Below, in pieces: positions 38,284 to 51,999 of a DNA stretch of 64,000 nucleotides. Every line of letters begins with the position of its first letter. Position 1 is the first letter of the stretch. Source of the DNA: Cannabis sativa (taxonomy: Eukaryota > Streptophyta > Magnoliopsida > Rosales > Cannabaceae); the NCBI RefSeq assembly GCF_029168945.1, contig NC_083604.1, forward strand, positions 11,834,812-11,898,811, in the 5' to 3' direction. The position numbers were made by a program, and so were the translations under genes. Under the pieces are notes generated by a model, which did not search any database, was not told the origin of the DNA, and saw nothing but the letters and a program-made list of their open reading frames with translations.

Positions 38284-41200
38284 ATGGTCGTTACTCGTTC
38301 ATCTCCTTCTCCGGCTAAAGCTACAAAATCCACAAAATAATCACAAAAAACCAAACCCAAATCAAAAATGGGTAAAAAAAAATATAAAAGACAACCCACC
38401 TAGCCCCACTTCCCCTACTGCTAAAAGAAAAGCTCATGTTGGACCTTCGAAGAACACTCGAGGGAAAAGGCCTCGAACTGTGGTGGAAAACTCAGACTCA
38501 GATTCTGAGTTGGAATCTGAATTTGTGAGGTTGCCTGTCTCTGTGAAGGTATTTTATTATTTATCTTTTATTGTTTTTGAGTTTTTTTTTTAAATTCGAT
38601 TTTTGAAGTTCATACATCTAGGTAATTGTTTGGGTTTGTCTCTGTTTTTGTTATGTTTTTCATATCTTGTTTTATTTTATATATGTTTTTTTGTTGATAT
38701 TTGTTTGTTGTTTTGTTGGTGTTGTTTCGTTTAATTTTAGGGCAAGGGTAAATCCCCTGTCAAGGTGTTGCCATCCACAGGTGTGGCTGAGGAAATTACT
38801 GCCAATAGGATTGTTGAGGTGTGTGATGTTATGCATTCTGTTCTATATTTTTTTTTCATTGTTTTTTGTTTTTAGTGTTGTTTTCGTAGTGTTTTAGCAG
38901 TGTTTTTTATTGTTCTGTTTTTAGGATTGGGAATGCAAGTACACCCGATCTCAATTCTACCATTCTAGAGTAGTAACATCTGGTTATTACTCTGTAATTG
39001 GAGACATCAAAAGAATTCTAACTGAAAGCCAACTAGAAATTTTTTTAAAAACTGTGTTTGGTTATTTTCTTCGGATTCCAGAGTACATAATCCATTACCA
39101 ACTGCTTCATTGTTTGTTGTTGAGGGAGGTTCAGCAGCCTAATGGGTTGGAGTTTTGGGTTTGTGTCCAAGGGAAATATCTTAGGTTTAGTATCGAAGAG
39201 TTTTCGTTGGTTACTGGGTTAGATTGTCAGGTTGATTCTGATTTTTATCAATTTAAGAAAGATGATAATGAATTGGTTAAACATTATTTTAAGGGGTACA
39301 AAAAAATTACCAAGGGTGCTATTCAGACTGCCTTTATTGCTGACAATCTGAAGAATAACGACGATCTTGGAGTCAAGTTGGCTGTCTTGTATTTTATGCA
39401 GTGTTACTTATTGGGTGGTCCCCCGGGTAAAGTTGTTTCATTAGAGGAAATAGATGTTTTCGATAGTGGTCGATATAATGAATTTGGTTGGGGCAAGCAT
39501 TGTTTTGATATCACTATTCATTCTTTGAAGGGTAAGATTGATTCTGGTCTTAAGAGGGTTGTTCGTAGTGAAAAGGATGGTGGGTATTATAGGTTATTGG
39601 GTTTTCCTTTGGCGATTCAATTCTGGTTTTTCGAGTGTTGCCCGTACGTTATTGGGAAACTTTCTTTGTACTCAAATGTTGGCATTCCAAGGATTTTGAA
39701 TTGGCCTAAACTACCCAAGGACAAGGAGGGCCAGGTGAAAATGGATGTCATGAACACCCTCATTTTCAATCGGTCTTTGAAAAAGGTAATTCTGTTGTTT
39801 TTTACACTGTTTCTACTGTTGTTTTAATGTTGTTTTTGTATACATTTGTTATACTTGATGTTTCAATTGTTGTTGTTATTTTATATTTTCAGTTTCATGT
39901 GCATATTTTATTTGGTTGTTGTTGTTGCAGTTAAAATTACGAAACATCACTCCAACTTCTGTTGAGAGAGTGAGTTTGAGCCTTAATGATTTTTTCTCTG
40001 GTGAGACTTCTCTCGATGCTGTTAAATTCAAAATTAAAGGTGGTTCCAAGTCTGTTGGTCAACCTGGCTTGATGGGTGCTTCTTCATCATCTGCTCATGA
40101 GAATGTCTCCCGAGTTGAGTTTGAGGAATTAAAAAAGAGTATATCTGTTGTTGTCAGCCAGCAAGGGATTCTTATGAAATTTGTTGCTGAAATGAACAAG
40201 AAGTTGGACATTCTTATTGAGGTGTTTTTTTTATTGTCATTATTTTTTTTCTGTTATTTTTTTTAGTAGTGTTTTTATGTTGTTTTATACAGTTAATTAA
40301 TTTTTTAAGTTTTTTCTTTTCCAGTCATCCCAAGGTGGTCATACTCACAATGGATCTCAGTCTGAAGATGCTCTTCGTTCTTCTGAAAATGAGGATGATG
40401 AAGATTCTACTTCAGAGGAAGATGAGGATGATAAAAATGAGGATGACAAAGGAGATGAATATCATGAGGATGATACTGATGATGATGATGATCTTGATGG
40501 AGCTGGAATTGGTGCTGGTCAGGATGAGGCTCACACGGGGGATGTTCGTAATGATGAGGGTGTTGTTGTCTCCGAGGTTGTTTCGAGGGATGATGATACT
40601 GGCAAGGTAGATGATGCCAAGAAGTCTGACCTTGTGGAACCTGTTTCAAAGATCAAACAGGTGTATTTCTTGTTTGCCCATCATGTTATGTGCTCTTTTT
40701 GTGGATTTTGTGTTTTAAGTTTGTTTTAATAGTTTTTTAATGTTATTTTTGTTGTCAGTCTGAACAGTCTCAAGTTGTGGAGGAGAACATTGATGTTGAT
40801 GCAACAATTGCATCTGCTGTTAAAGCTGTGGAGAATTTGGTTTGTGTTTCTTTTCTTTTTTCTTTATAATTTGTGTTTATATAATATTCTATTGTTGTTT
40901 TACTAATGTTTTTATTGTACTTTTTTTTTAAAAAAAAAAATAAGTCATTTTTTTTTCTTTTTTTTTAGATTGGTTCCTCAACTCATGTCTCTGCTTCTGT
41001 TGAGACCTCTGAGAAGAATGATCTTGAAATGGTTGTTTTTCAAGAGACTCCTATTTTACGTCCTCAAAAGAGGGATCGGAAGAAAGGAGCTGTTTTGAAA
41101 TCTCCATTCATTGAGCTTGCTTCTGGTGCCTCTAAATCAGGTTCATCCTCAGTTTCTCCTGATGAGTCTGTTTATAAGGTGGTTAAATATGTGCATGGTT

Positions 41201-42461
41201 TGTGCCCGTTGGACAACAAGATTGGTGAACCTGTCGATCCGCAATTGGAAGTTGAGTTTGTCACTTGGGTTGATACAGGTCTTAGAAAGCATAAATCTAA
41301 GTATTTTGTAGGTGTTTTCAGTTATATATATCTTATTGTTTTCCATTTATTTTTAATATTTTATTTGTGTTTTGATGTTTTTTTATTTGTTTTTTTTTAG
41401 CACAACAACTAATGTGTATTGTAAGAGTAAGGATACAATATTTCCGCCATTTCGTTTTGGGATTGAGGACATTAGCAACAAGATGTGGTTTCACAACCTT
41501 GCCTACCCTAATTGTTTCCTTACCAATTCAGTAAGTTTTTTTTTATTTATATGTTTTTGTTGCTTATTTTAATTATTGTCTATTTTTAAGTGTTGTTCTA
41601 TTAGTTTTTTTATAAGATTGAAGGATTTTTTATTATCTTTTTTTTTTTGTCCAGCACATTGACATTATTTTCTACTATCTTCGTAAAAAAATAATGTACT
41701 CAGCCAAGCCAAAAATCAAAGTCACCACAACTGATTGCCTTTTTTGTTCTAGCATAACAAGCTTGTATGAGAAGTTTGTTGAGAAAAACAACGATAGATC
41801 GGTGTTGTCTCTTTCTCACAATGTGGCCCAGTACATCCGTGGTGGTAAGATATTATGTGTCACTCCTTGGCATTTGGTTGATCATGTTGTTATGCCTATC
41901 AATGTAAAATTACAGGATTATTGGAGTTGTGGTCGTCTAAACATATCTAAGCGGCGGATATATCTGTACAATTCATTGCGTTCTGGAAGGTATATGACAG
42001 CTGCCAAAGAGGCTTGCAAGCCTTTTTTCTGTTATTTTACCATATTATTTCTCTATGTTAGACTTCAAAGGCCTTCGCAATGAATTTAAGTTTAGCACGA
42101 TGGAACCGTTCCCGATTGTTGCTGTTGATGGTTTACCTGAGCAGGTCACAGCGTAAGTTTTATGTATAATGTTCAATGTTTTTCACTGCTTGTTTGTATT
42201 GTTATGTGACTTTGATTTTTACTAGTGTTCTCATAGTATCTGTTTTTGTTTTTCTTATTGTTTTTTTCCAGTGATTGTGGTGTTTTCGTAGCATCATTTG
42301 CTGAGTATTTCATTGATGGCAAACCCATCCCATCATCTGGTTTTGATGTGGAAATTCACCGCGATCGTTTGGCTGTGTTATTTTATCATTATGGCATGAA
42401 GAAGCAACTTAAGAACATTGAAAGTGAATGCGAGGCCCCTCCTAGCCTTCCCAAGAAATGA
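38284..42461 (+). pseudogene. Ulp1-like cysteine protease gene of a MULE (DUF1985 + C48), damaged
   Basis: Exons by splice sites and frame: 38284-38548, 38741-38818, 38925-39786 (DUF1985-like, ECKYTRSQFYHSR... to ...LIFNRSLKK), 39931-40221, 40325-40660 (very acidic, Asp/Glu-rich), 40759-40839, 40969-41300, 41401-41530, 41655-42152 and 42272-42461. The last two form the C48 peptidase-like domain: HIDIIFYYLRKK, then VVMPINVKLQDYWSCG, then IYLYNSL, then DCGVFVASFAEYF. Ulp1 proteases cut SUMO-like proteins; the role in MULEs is unknown. Lesions: the first ATG frame meets a TAA after 18 codons and the usable frame is shifted; a run of six T at 42023-42028 shifts the frame inside the peptidase. At the usual His and Asp sites of the triad there are Tyr (41919-41921) and Asn (41970-41972); the Cys (42276-42278) is kept. 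Confidence 0.82.
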
Positions 42462-42973
42462 TTTGTTTTTTCAATCAGACTGTCATTGTTGTTATGTTTT
42501 TTTAATGTTGTTTTTATGTTTTTTTATGTTGTTTTTGAAAACAAACATTGGTGTTCTGTTATGTTTTTTACGTTTTGTGTGGACAATATGTAATCTTTAT
42601 TTTTGTATGTTTTTTTTTTCTTTTTGTTATGTACAAACAAGTTGTTATGTTAAATTTGTTAGTATTTTCATTTCACATCACATCTTTTTATGTTTTTTTT
42701 TCTTATAGTTTTTCTGTTTTTTTGAATACAAATATTCATTTCATTAATAAAAAAACAAACTGTTTCAGTAATAAAATTCATATATATATTCAATTTAGTA
42801 TCAAACATCTTTTAATATCCAATCTAAAGTATCATCAAATCCCAATGTAATCAATGTTTTCAAATAAAAACTTTAATCCCTATGTATTTCAGAAATTTAA
42901 ATTCCTCAATATCTCATTCTCAAATGTATGTGTAGTTTTCTTTTGTTTTTCCACTATTGTTCTGTTGTTGTTT

Positions 42974-45449
42974 TTATTCCCTTCTACGTCTTCTGCTGCA
43001 TGTTCTTTTGTTATGCCCCAGTTCCCTACATTTGCTGCACTTGTTGTGTTGATCCTTTTCCCATCCAGTTTTCCTTCTTAATGTTTTTGGTCTTCCTGAT
43101 TTAACTCTTTCATGCGGAGGCAAGACTATAATATTCTTCACTTCTTCTGGTACCTCCCGCTCACTTTGGTGTCTTATTGGGTAAACTGTCCCTGAATAAG
43201 TTGCCAGCCAATTTGTTTTTGTGTAGTAATCTGAACAGTAGGTGTACGGGTCCATGTTCATCTCCCTCATCACGGCCACAGCGTGCCCGCAGGGCATTTC
43301 ATCTATTTGGAACCTGTTGCACGTGCATGTTCTTTTTTCTAGGTCTACTTCCCACGATTCTTTCATTCTTGTTACCTCGAACAAGTAATCTGTTGTTGCC
43401 TTAACCTGTTTCAAATTTTATTTAAAAAAAAAACACAGCTGATATTTTAACAACACTACAAAACTATAAAAAACAACAATACAACAACATATGCACTTAC
43501 TGTTTGTTTAGGTTTTTTTTTAAAAAAAAAAATGCATAATGAATATGTTACCTCCAGATTCAATGAGTATGTGTAATTTTTCAGCAATATGTCTTCTACA
43601 GCTGGTGATAGCTTAGTAAAGGTGTTGTGTGCTTTTGTCCTATTAGTATGCGTCCATTGTTGCACCAATGCTCTCAAGCATTCTAGCAGGGTTGTAATTG
43701 GTAGCTCCCTTGCTGCTAGATTTGCGGCGTTCAGTGATTCTGATATGTTTGAGGTCATTGTAGAATACCTCTTGTTTTGGCTATGAATTCTTGACCACTT
43801 TTCATAACTGACTTTTTTTAGGTAAGGTCTTATGCGTTTGTCCAATCCATCCAATTCAGCCATGTGAAACTCGAATTGCTTTTTTGTGTAGGCTTTGACT
43901 GCTCCAAAGAATGGCAGATTGTATTTGGCAGCATGTTGTTTGAAGCTTGTTTTAAGGTTGCTCAAAATGTGGTACCCCGTAGTAACTGTGTGTAATTTCT
44001 GGATAGATTTCTCTTGCTGCTTTGATGAGGCTTTCATTCCTGTCTGAAATTAGGCATTGGTGTTCCCGGACCCCATACGCTTCTTTAAATTTTTTGAAGA
44101 ACCATTTCCAAGATTGGTCATTCTCAGAATCTGCAACACAAAACGCTAGTGGAAAAATATGACCTGTTGCATCTTGTGTGCATGCGCACAACAAAGTTCC
44201 CCCATAAGCTGCTTTGAGGAATGTTCCGTCCACAACAACTATCGGTCTGCATGCTCCCCACCCTTTTATGGATGCGTCCAATGCCATGAAAACAAAGAGC
44301 AAGCTGTTGTCTTCTGTTGTTTTCAGATCCACAACTGATCCTGGGTTTGTTTTTTCCACCATGTGTAAGAAACTCGGTATTAAGTTGTACGAGTCACTAG
44401 CGTTTCCTCTTAAGTCATTTACTGCATGTTCCTTACTTCTCCAAGCTTTCATGTAGTTCATCTTGATGCCATACCTGTATTTCAACTCTCCTTTTATGTC
44501 CATCGGTGTTGCCTTTGTCTTTATGTTCAGAAACTTCGGTTTTATGCATTCCCCGATCAGTTTCGATGTTGCTTGCCTTTGGTCTTCATGCCTAATATTT
44601 ATGGGGCATGTGTGGATTTTTGAGAACCTCCTGATTATGAATGTGTTTGTTGGGCCATTTCTCGATGCTCGTAGAGACCAATTGCAGCTTTCGTAAACAC
44701 ATTTCAGACTGTACTCTTGAGAGCAGGACTTCCACACTTTGTACTGAAAGTTGTTTTTGATTGCGTAGTAGCTGAGGACATTCTTTAGAGTTTCCTTGTC
44801 TTTGTATGCCTGTCTTTTTTCCACTTCGGGGTGATGCTTGTCTGTTATTAATTTTGCATTGTTGATGTCGATTTCTGGATCCAGTTTTTTACTGGTGTTT
44901 TCAAGTTTTTCTACCATTTCTTCAGCAACCAGATTTGCATAGTCAATTATGTCGAATTTGTCGTTCTCATCTTCTCTTGTTTCTGACTGTTCCCCTTCTT
45001 CTGTTTGCTATCCTGTTGTGTATGATTTTGTTGTTGTTATGTTGTTTTCAAGTGTTGTTGTGTTGTTTTCGATCATTGCCACATTATCTTCATACGGTGT
45101 TGTTGTGGATATCAAATTTGGTGTTGCAGCAGGTGTTGTGTTGTTGTTTTGCTGGTTGACGCATAGTGGATATGTGGTGAAATCTGTTTCTTTGATTTTC
45201 AATTCCAAGTAAAAGTAGAGGCTTCGATCGTTGAATATTTTTATCGGTGGTATTCCTTCTTTAGCTTGGTACTGTATTTGTAGTGTTGTTCTGGTGTTTT
45301 CGCACCCCAATGAAGTAAGCAGTATTTGCAGTAGCTCTTCGTAGTTGCATTTTGTTGGTATGAATTCTCCACTAGCCACATAGTTCACATAATTGTGATC
45401 TTCATTCCATTGTCCATTGCTCTTTATGAGTACTCGTAGACGTTCCATT
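42974..45449 (-). pseudogene. mudrA-type MULE transposase, nearly intact but broken
   Basis: On the minus strand, exon 1 is 45449-43552 and exon 2 is 43405-42974, joined by a GT-AG intron. The order is an N-terminal domain (MERLRVLIKSNGQWNE...), a MuDR-type N-terminal zinc region (LKCVYESCNWSLRAS), and the MULE catalytic domain with VVVDGTFLK (Asp, 44228-44230), LISDRNES (Asp, 44042-44044) and SNISESLNA (Glu, 43738-43740). A SWIM finger (CTCNRF...CGHAV) and a CCHC knuckle (CSKCRELGHNKRTC) follow in exon 2. Two lesions are visible: an in-frame TAG at 45008-45010 and a one-base shift at a run of four C (43975-43978 plus strand), after which the family sequence goes on in another frame. All catalytic residues are kept, so inactivation looks recent. 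It is convergent with the Ulp1-like gene, 512 bases apart. Confidence 0.88.
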
Positions 45450-45833
45450 TTGTTCCATATATTACATTTAGGTGTCTTATTTGATGTTAAAACAATAATA
45501 CAACAACAGTAAAACAATAGCAAAACAACCAAACAAACAAAATCACCAAAAAATAGTACAACAACAGTAAAACAACAGCAAAACAACCAAATAAAATTAT
45601 CCAGTATATTTTTTATTAGTTTTTCTTATGCTATTTTTCTGATATATATAATTAGGAATGTTTTTGTATTAATAACGGCAAAACAACATTAGAACAACCC
45701 TAATTTTTTGTATGAACAATTGTAGTAGTTTGTCAAGTATATTTTCCAAACATTTTGTGTTAGAAACAGAAAATTAACAATAGAACAACCCTCATTTATC
45801 ATTTTGCATCATAAATTAAAGAACATCACATTA
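45450..45833. other. 5' region of mudrA, left of the copia insertion
   Basis: AT-rich with repeated ACAACAACAGTAAAACAAC and AATAGAACAACCCT words. It should hold the mudrA promoter on the minus strand, reading away from the right end of the element. Homology to the copia interior starts at TGAGTTTAAAC, 45834. Confidence 0.5.
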
Positions 45834-46899
45834 TGAGTTTAAACAAGTAATGGATTGTCAAGATAAGAAACTAAGAAGAAAGCCAATAGAACTATGGTTT
45901 AATCCATTCACATGGAATAACCTAAAGTTTTCTATTACAAGGACATAAAAGGAAATTTTAGTTAATAAGTCTATTCTATGGACTTAACAAACTTCCTGTT
46001 CCTAGTATTATAGGTTTGAGTTTATCTAAACCTATGGCTTGTGGTATACCTGGTAATTACTTACTCTAATGCAAGCAACTTACTTTAGTAAGATGCTGAA
46101 GCATTTTCTTTCTAATGGCAATCTATAGAAGCTTCACAACTTCTTAGGTATAGATTTTATTTATCTAAGGAAAAGTCTTAACTATTCCAGAAAAGATAAA
46201 GCCATGAAAGAATTTCTTATATCAACAGTGAGAGGTCTTAGATATGCTTTAGTATGCCTTAGACCAGACACCTGCTGTTGAGTGGGAGTAATGAGTAGGT
46301 ATCAGATTAATCCAGGAGAAGAACATTGGAAGACAATCAAGTAAATCTTAAGATTAAGAAGAGGAACTATATGTTAGTCTATAAGGGTGTCTTTAAAACT
46401 CTTAGACTACACCATATCAGATTTTCGAAATTTGCCTATGTGCTAGTAAATATTTCTGATAAGATGGTGGTTACTCTGGGGGTGGAATAGTGATTTTGGA
46501 GAAGTGTAAAAACCTATCTGAAGTCTCTAGGTCTACCAGAGAGGGACTGAATGTTAAAGTTGCAGGAAAGGTACTTATTCAGTCTAAGGAAAGTTCTATA
46601 CATCTTTGGCACCATTCCAAATTGCCTTAAACTACTAGTGTTAATTTCCTGATTAACCAAATGTAGTTGCCAAAGATATAGAATCCAGTATCCCAAGAGA
46701 GTAGACATATAGAGAGGAATTTCACATTATCAATGATTTTGTGATTAAAGGAAGAGTAATGGTGGAGAAAAGGTTGTGTTTAATTCAACCTTTCAGATCC
46801 TATTACAGGAGTTTACTACTACTACACTTGATTTGTATATCAAGGTGTTGAGATTATTTGAAACGCACTTTTTGTTTTATATTAGTGCAAGTGGGAATT
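45834..46899 (+). pseudogene. Partial copia interior upstream of a shared LTR
   Basis: Almost identical to 54084-55149 (about five differences seen in 1.07 kb). It holds the last part of the eroded pol: an RT/RNase H fragment (RYALVCLRPDTCC near 46250, MSRYQINPGEEHWKTIK near 46290) and the polypurine tract GTGCAAGTGGGAATT. It has no LTR on its left side and abuts Mutator-like element sequence directly. Confidence 0.85.
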
Positions 46900-48791
46900 T
46901 GTTGGGTTTTATGCCCTAAATAAAACTCATTTCAATATAATCAGATTTACTTATTAATATAGATCAGAAATAACATTTAATGTTGCATGGTTCACATGAT
47001 TTATTTCATGATTATATGTACATAATGTATAAATTCATACGAAACCCTTTTCACATACTTGATCTTGTTTATTGTGCCGTCAACACATTGGAAAGTAAAC
47101 ATGACTATGTGAATAAAGTTTCCTAGATTTATCGGACACGGGGTTTTACTGATATGATAATCTACAACAAGAGTTTACTTGTATTTGGAGAAATACTATG
47201 TTCTTTCCAGAACATTGGTTAAAGTAAAGCTCAGATTGGATGCATGGAGTATGCATCGGAAGGGACCGATATTGAACTTTGACTTAGATTTAATTAAACT
47301 TACCGTAAAATCTATTCAAGTCAATATCGCCTAGTTGATCCTAGATCAAATGATCTTAATCCTGTTATGATTAGGCTCAATCTTGAAAGGCTATTCGTGT
47401 TCCTTGAATTGTTAGTTAAGCCTACTTTTAGGTCAGGGTGATACGTACTTTTTGAGAACACGGTAGTGCAATTGAGTGGGAGCGCTAGCATAAACATGGA
47501 ATCTATAGCTTCTATCTGGCGAATAGTAAGCAAAGGATGATCTCCTTCGAGCTTGACCAAACGAAAATAAATGGTGGAGATCTCATTTCACATAAGCTGA
47601 AATATCATTTATACGGGGTCAAGTGTTTTAAGGATAAAATACATAGTAGGGTGTTACGGTAATTTAATCCCTTTACTGTGTAGATCATTCATATAGAGGA
47701 TAATTGATCACATTAGGATTATAACAATGGATAACTAATGATGTGTCTATATGGTGGAACATATAGAGCATTCTATATACTGAGAGTGCAATTCTAAGTT
47801 CTATGCGTGGATTCAACGAAGAATTAATAAGTTAGTGAATTTTAGTGCTAAATTCTTGATCTACTTATTGGAAGCTCGGTTATATAGACCCATAGTCCCC
47901 CCACTAGTTGAGATAATATTGCTTGTAAGACTCATGTAATTGGTTTTGATTAATCAATTATAATTCACAAATTAGACTATGTCTATTTGTGAAATTTTCA
48001 CTAAGTAAGGGCGAAATTGTAAAGAAAGAGTTTATAGGGGCATATTTGTTAATTATGATACTTTGTATGGTTCAATTAATAAATATGATAAATGACAATA
48101 TTATTTAATAATTATTTATAGTTATTAAATAGTTAGAATTGGCATTTAAATGGTTGAATTAGGAAATTGGCATTTTTGAGAAAATCAGATACAAAAGGTG
48201 TTAAAATTGCAAAATTGTAAAAAGCAAGGCCCAATCCACTAAGTGTATGGCCGGCCACCTTAGTAGGTATTTTAAGTTGATTTTTTCATTATTTTAATGC
48301 CATATAATTCAAATCTAACCCTAGTGGAATGCTATAAATAGATAGTGAAGGCTTCAGGAAAATAAGACTTTTTCTTCAGACTTCTGAATCAGAAAAAACT
48401 GAGCCTTCTCTCTCCCTATCTTTAGCTCCACTTCTTCTTTCTCTTCCTTTGAATTTCGAACTACCTTAGTGTATGAGTAGTGCCCACACACATCAAGTGA
48501 TACCTCAATCATAGTGAGGAAGATTGTGAAGAAAGATCATCAGTATAGGAGTTTCAGCATCAAAGATTCAGAGAAAGAGATCCAGGTTCAGATATTGATA
48601 ATGCTCTGCTACAGAAAGGAATCAAGGGCTAGATATCTGAACGGAAGGAGTCATATTATTCCGCTGCACCCAATGTAAGGTTTCCTAAACTTCATATGTG
48701 TTTATTTCATCGTTTTAGAAAGTTCTTATTTAGGATGTTAATAAACATACTTGTGAGTAGATCTAAGATCCTGGTAAAATAATTTCCAACA
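46900..48791 (+). repeat. LTR shared between partial and full interior
   Basis: TGTTGGG...TTCCAACA, 1,892 bases. It acts as 3' LTR of the partial copy (polypurine tract before it) and 5' LTR of the full copy (primer-binding site after it). TATA-like CTATAAATAG near 48332. Confidence 0.93.
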
Positions 48792-48809
48792 ACTGGCCTC
48801 AGAGCCATG
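48792..48809 (+). promoter_or_regulatory. Primer-binding site of the plus-strand copia element
   Basis: ACTGGCCTCAGAGCCATGG right after the LTR, the same variant initiator tRNA-Met site as in the minus-strand element. Confidence 0.65.
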
Positions 48810-51800
48810 GTAATTGATTTACTTGCAAGAAATTTGGACTTTAAAACGATTGTTTGTATGTTCTTTGGATGGTATCATGTTGTATTGAGTGTTATTTGAT
48901 GATTGATTGATGTTTGTAAATTTTTGTGAAAAATAATTGCGATTTTGTTTCTGGAATTATTTTTATTGGATAGTATGGAAAAAAATTAAGCAAGTTAGCC
49001 TTTTACAGAACTCAATTTCGATTTTATTTGAATTAGTTATGAATTTTTGAAGATTTGAAAAAATCGGGGTTGTGCTGATATTTTCCTGCGATCGCAAATC
49101 TGTCCGTACAGTTCACAATTTTTTCGTTTTTCTTCGATTTTTCATGATTTTTCATGGAATTAACTTCCGATTTTTGGTATAGTTTTGTATTTATACTATT
49201 ACTATTCCTAATTCAATTCTAATTATCTTTTTGAATTAATTTAATATTTTTTAAATTTAATTCAAGATATTAGTGTAATTTGAATTTGAATAGAATTAGT
49301 ATCTATCTTCTTGCTTAAAAATCTATCTTATTTTAAAATTTGATTATATCTTATCTTATTTTAAATTTAAAAATAAGATATTTATAATCATGTAATTTTT
49401 AAATGATATAAGATATTTTGCTAATTTTTTAAATTTTGTTATTTTATTTATTTAAATTACATTTAAAATTTGAACAAGATATTTATTTATCTTTTCTAAT
49501 TTTTTATTTAATTTTTATTTATAAAATAACATTTAAAATTTAAAAGTAGTTAGCAAATTTTTGAAATGATATTTAGGTTGGTTGAAACCTAATTTTTCAA
49601 AAATTGTAGGTTTAATTTTAAATTTAATTTTTTAAAAAAAAAATTCGAATTTTTCAAATTTTTTTTTTTAATTTTTCGAAAAATTATTTTTTATTTAATT
49701 AATTATTTTCGAAATTATATATTTAATTTAAAATTAAATAAATCCTACATCCAACTATCCAACTAACCTTGTTGCAGGAGTATGTGTTTTAGCTTATGTG
49801 TAAGTTTTCAAAACCTATTATTACTTGATTGCAAATAGCCATGGTTACTTTTTGCCAGATCTAATGATCTGATGGCTCCCTTGGTCAAGATAATAATTTG
49901 TAACAGGTATATTTACAATCTTCTTTCATCTGTGTATGACCTAGCAACATGATAGGACCCATCCAAAGTGTGCCTGTGTGAGCCTATGTGTTTAATTTGA
50001 TTATAGATACATATAGGTTGTTGTTGCTAAAATAAATTATCATAGTTCTTGATAGAATTTATTTAGGCCCATTTAGTTTTTGGGCTTATTCAATTAATAA
50101 CAGTTGTTCTTATTAAGGTTAAATTCCTCTCTTTTGGGCCTTGTGTGAGAGTTGGGAGCCATAGAAGTGGGTACGACATACTGAACCCAGCACCCCCTCA
50201 CATGAACCACCCCAATTGTGAAGGCCCATTTGCCTGATTTGAATAACTGTACTAGGTTAATTAAACTAGTTTAACCTAATAAAATTGATTAGCAACATAA
50301 TTAATTTCATTTATTTTGAAATTAATTTAAGAAAATTATAGTTTAAAGAATTATTTATTCTAAGCTAAACTATATGTATTTTCTTGTATTTAATTAAATA
50401 TAGAATTATAACCATCTAGATTCTTTCTGGAACTTAATTTAAATTTTTCATTAAATATTCTTATTTAAGTTGATATTTAGTTATCTACAACTAACCAACT
50501 TAAATCTGAATATCTTTTGAATTTCAAATTTCAAAATTAAGTTGAGGAATTTTAGGCATTGGTTATTAAGATTCTTTAGATATTTTTTAAGTTAATATCT
50601 TTTTCGAATATTAACTTAAAATGGAATATTTTAGATATTTTTTAAGTTGATATCTTTTCAAATATTAACTTAAAATGGAATATTTTTGAATTAAGTGGTT
50701 ACAACTTAATTTCTGATATTTAATTAAATTTAAATTTGAAAATATTTAAGTTCTAGATTTTTTCTAATACAACTTAAATTAGATATTTTTTCAAATTTTG
50801 TAGAAAAGATACTTAGTCAAATAAGATATTTTCTAGATAGTTATTTCTAGACTACTTATTATTTCTAATATTAAATAGGAAATATTATACATTGTGAAAT
50901 TAATTATTTATTAATTAATTTTGGTACAATTTATTTTAGGTATATTTTTCCTAGTATTAAACTAGAGATTAATAATTAAGCCTTCTCTACACTTAATTAT
51001 TTATTTCTTGAATTTAATACATTTAATTAATTTGAAAATTAAATATCTAAGTTAATTTTTATCATCATACTTTTTCATGACATTTAATTAAATAGAAAAT
51101 TATTTTTAGTTGAAATTTATTTTTTCAACTAAATTTAAATAATTTTCAAAATATATTTTTTCTTTATTTTATTAATCAATTTTCGAAATTGCATTTCTTA
51201 AATGCTAGAATTTCGAATTTTATCTTGAAAAATAGATTAAGTTGTAAATTAATTATTTATTTTAATTAATTCTTGGATCAACTTAAATCAATGATTTTTT
51301 CATTTATTGATTAATTTAAAATAAATTGAATTAAAGTATATTATTAGAAATTGAATTAATTAGTCAAAGGAAAATCTAGATAGATGATATTTTTGCTTGA
51401 AGTATTTTTCTAGTGTATTTAATTAAATAGAAAATTAATATTTAAGTTGATTTTCATCATCATACTTAAATATTTGAAATTTTTCTTATATATTTAATTA
51501 AATGTGAAACTTATATTTTTTGTTGTAAATTAATTTTATTAATTAATTTTGGGTCAACATTAAATTAGAATAATTTTTCCAGGATTTATTTTTTATTTTA
51601 ATATGCACTTTTCGAAAATTGTATTCTTATATACTTTAATTTTTTGAAATGCAATATATATTTATAGAAAATTAAATTTGAGTTGTAAATTAATTTAAAT
51701 TAATTTTGTAACAACTTAAATTGAATATTTTTCTAAATATTTATTGGAAATTATTACTAAGATGGAAATAATTCATGTTATTTTGATATCCATCTAAGTA

Positions 51801-51950
51801 AAATTTATAAATATTAAATTAAAATTTATATTTAGAATTTTTCATTCTAAATTGGAAATTTTAAATAAATATATATTTAAAATAAATAAATTAAATAAAG
51901 AGAATCAAAGAAAATACAACTCACTTTAAATAATGAGCTTGATTATTATT
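48810..51950. other. AT-rich non-coding interior of the plus-strand copia element
   Basis: Counterpart of 15.2-18.3 kb in the minus-strand element, including the GC-richer island AACCCAGCACCCCCTCACAT near 50185. No gag is recognisable. Confidence 0.7.
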
Positions 51951-51999
51951 AAGATATTCGATCTCCATTGTTGGTCTTACAAAAGTTAAATGTTTTCAA

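Noticed and set aside
39054..39827. Stand-alone 257-residue gene
   Set aside because: It is the DUF1985-like exon of the multi-exon Ulp1-like gene; the frame starts upstream at 38925 and ends at a donor site at 39786.
40407..40649. Minus-strand His/Pro-rich frame
   Set aside because: It is the complement of the acidic exon of the Ulp1-like gene, where the plus strand has splice sites and frame continuity.
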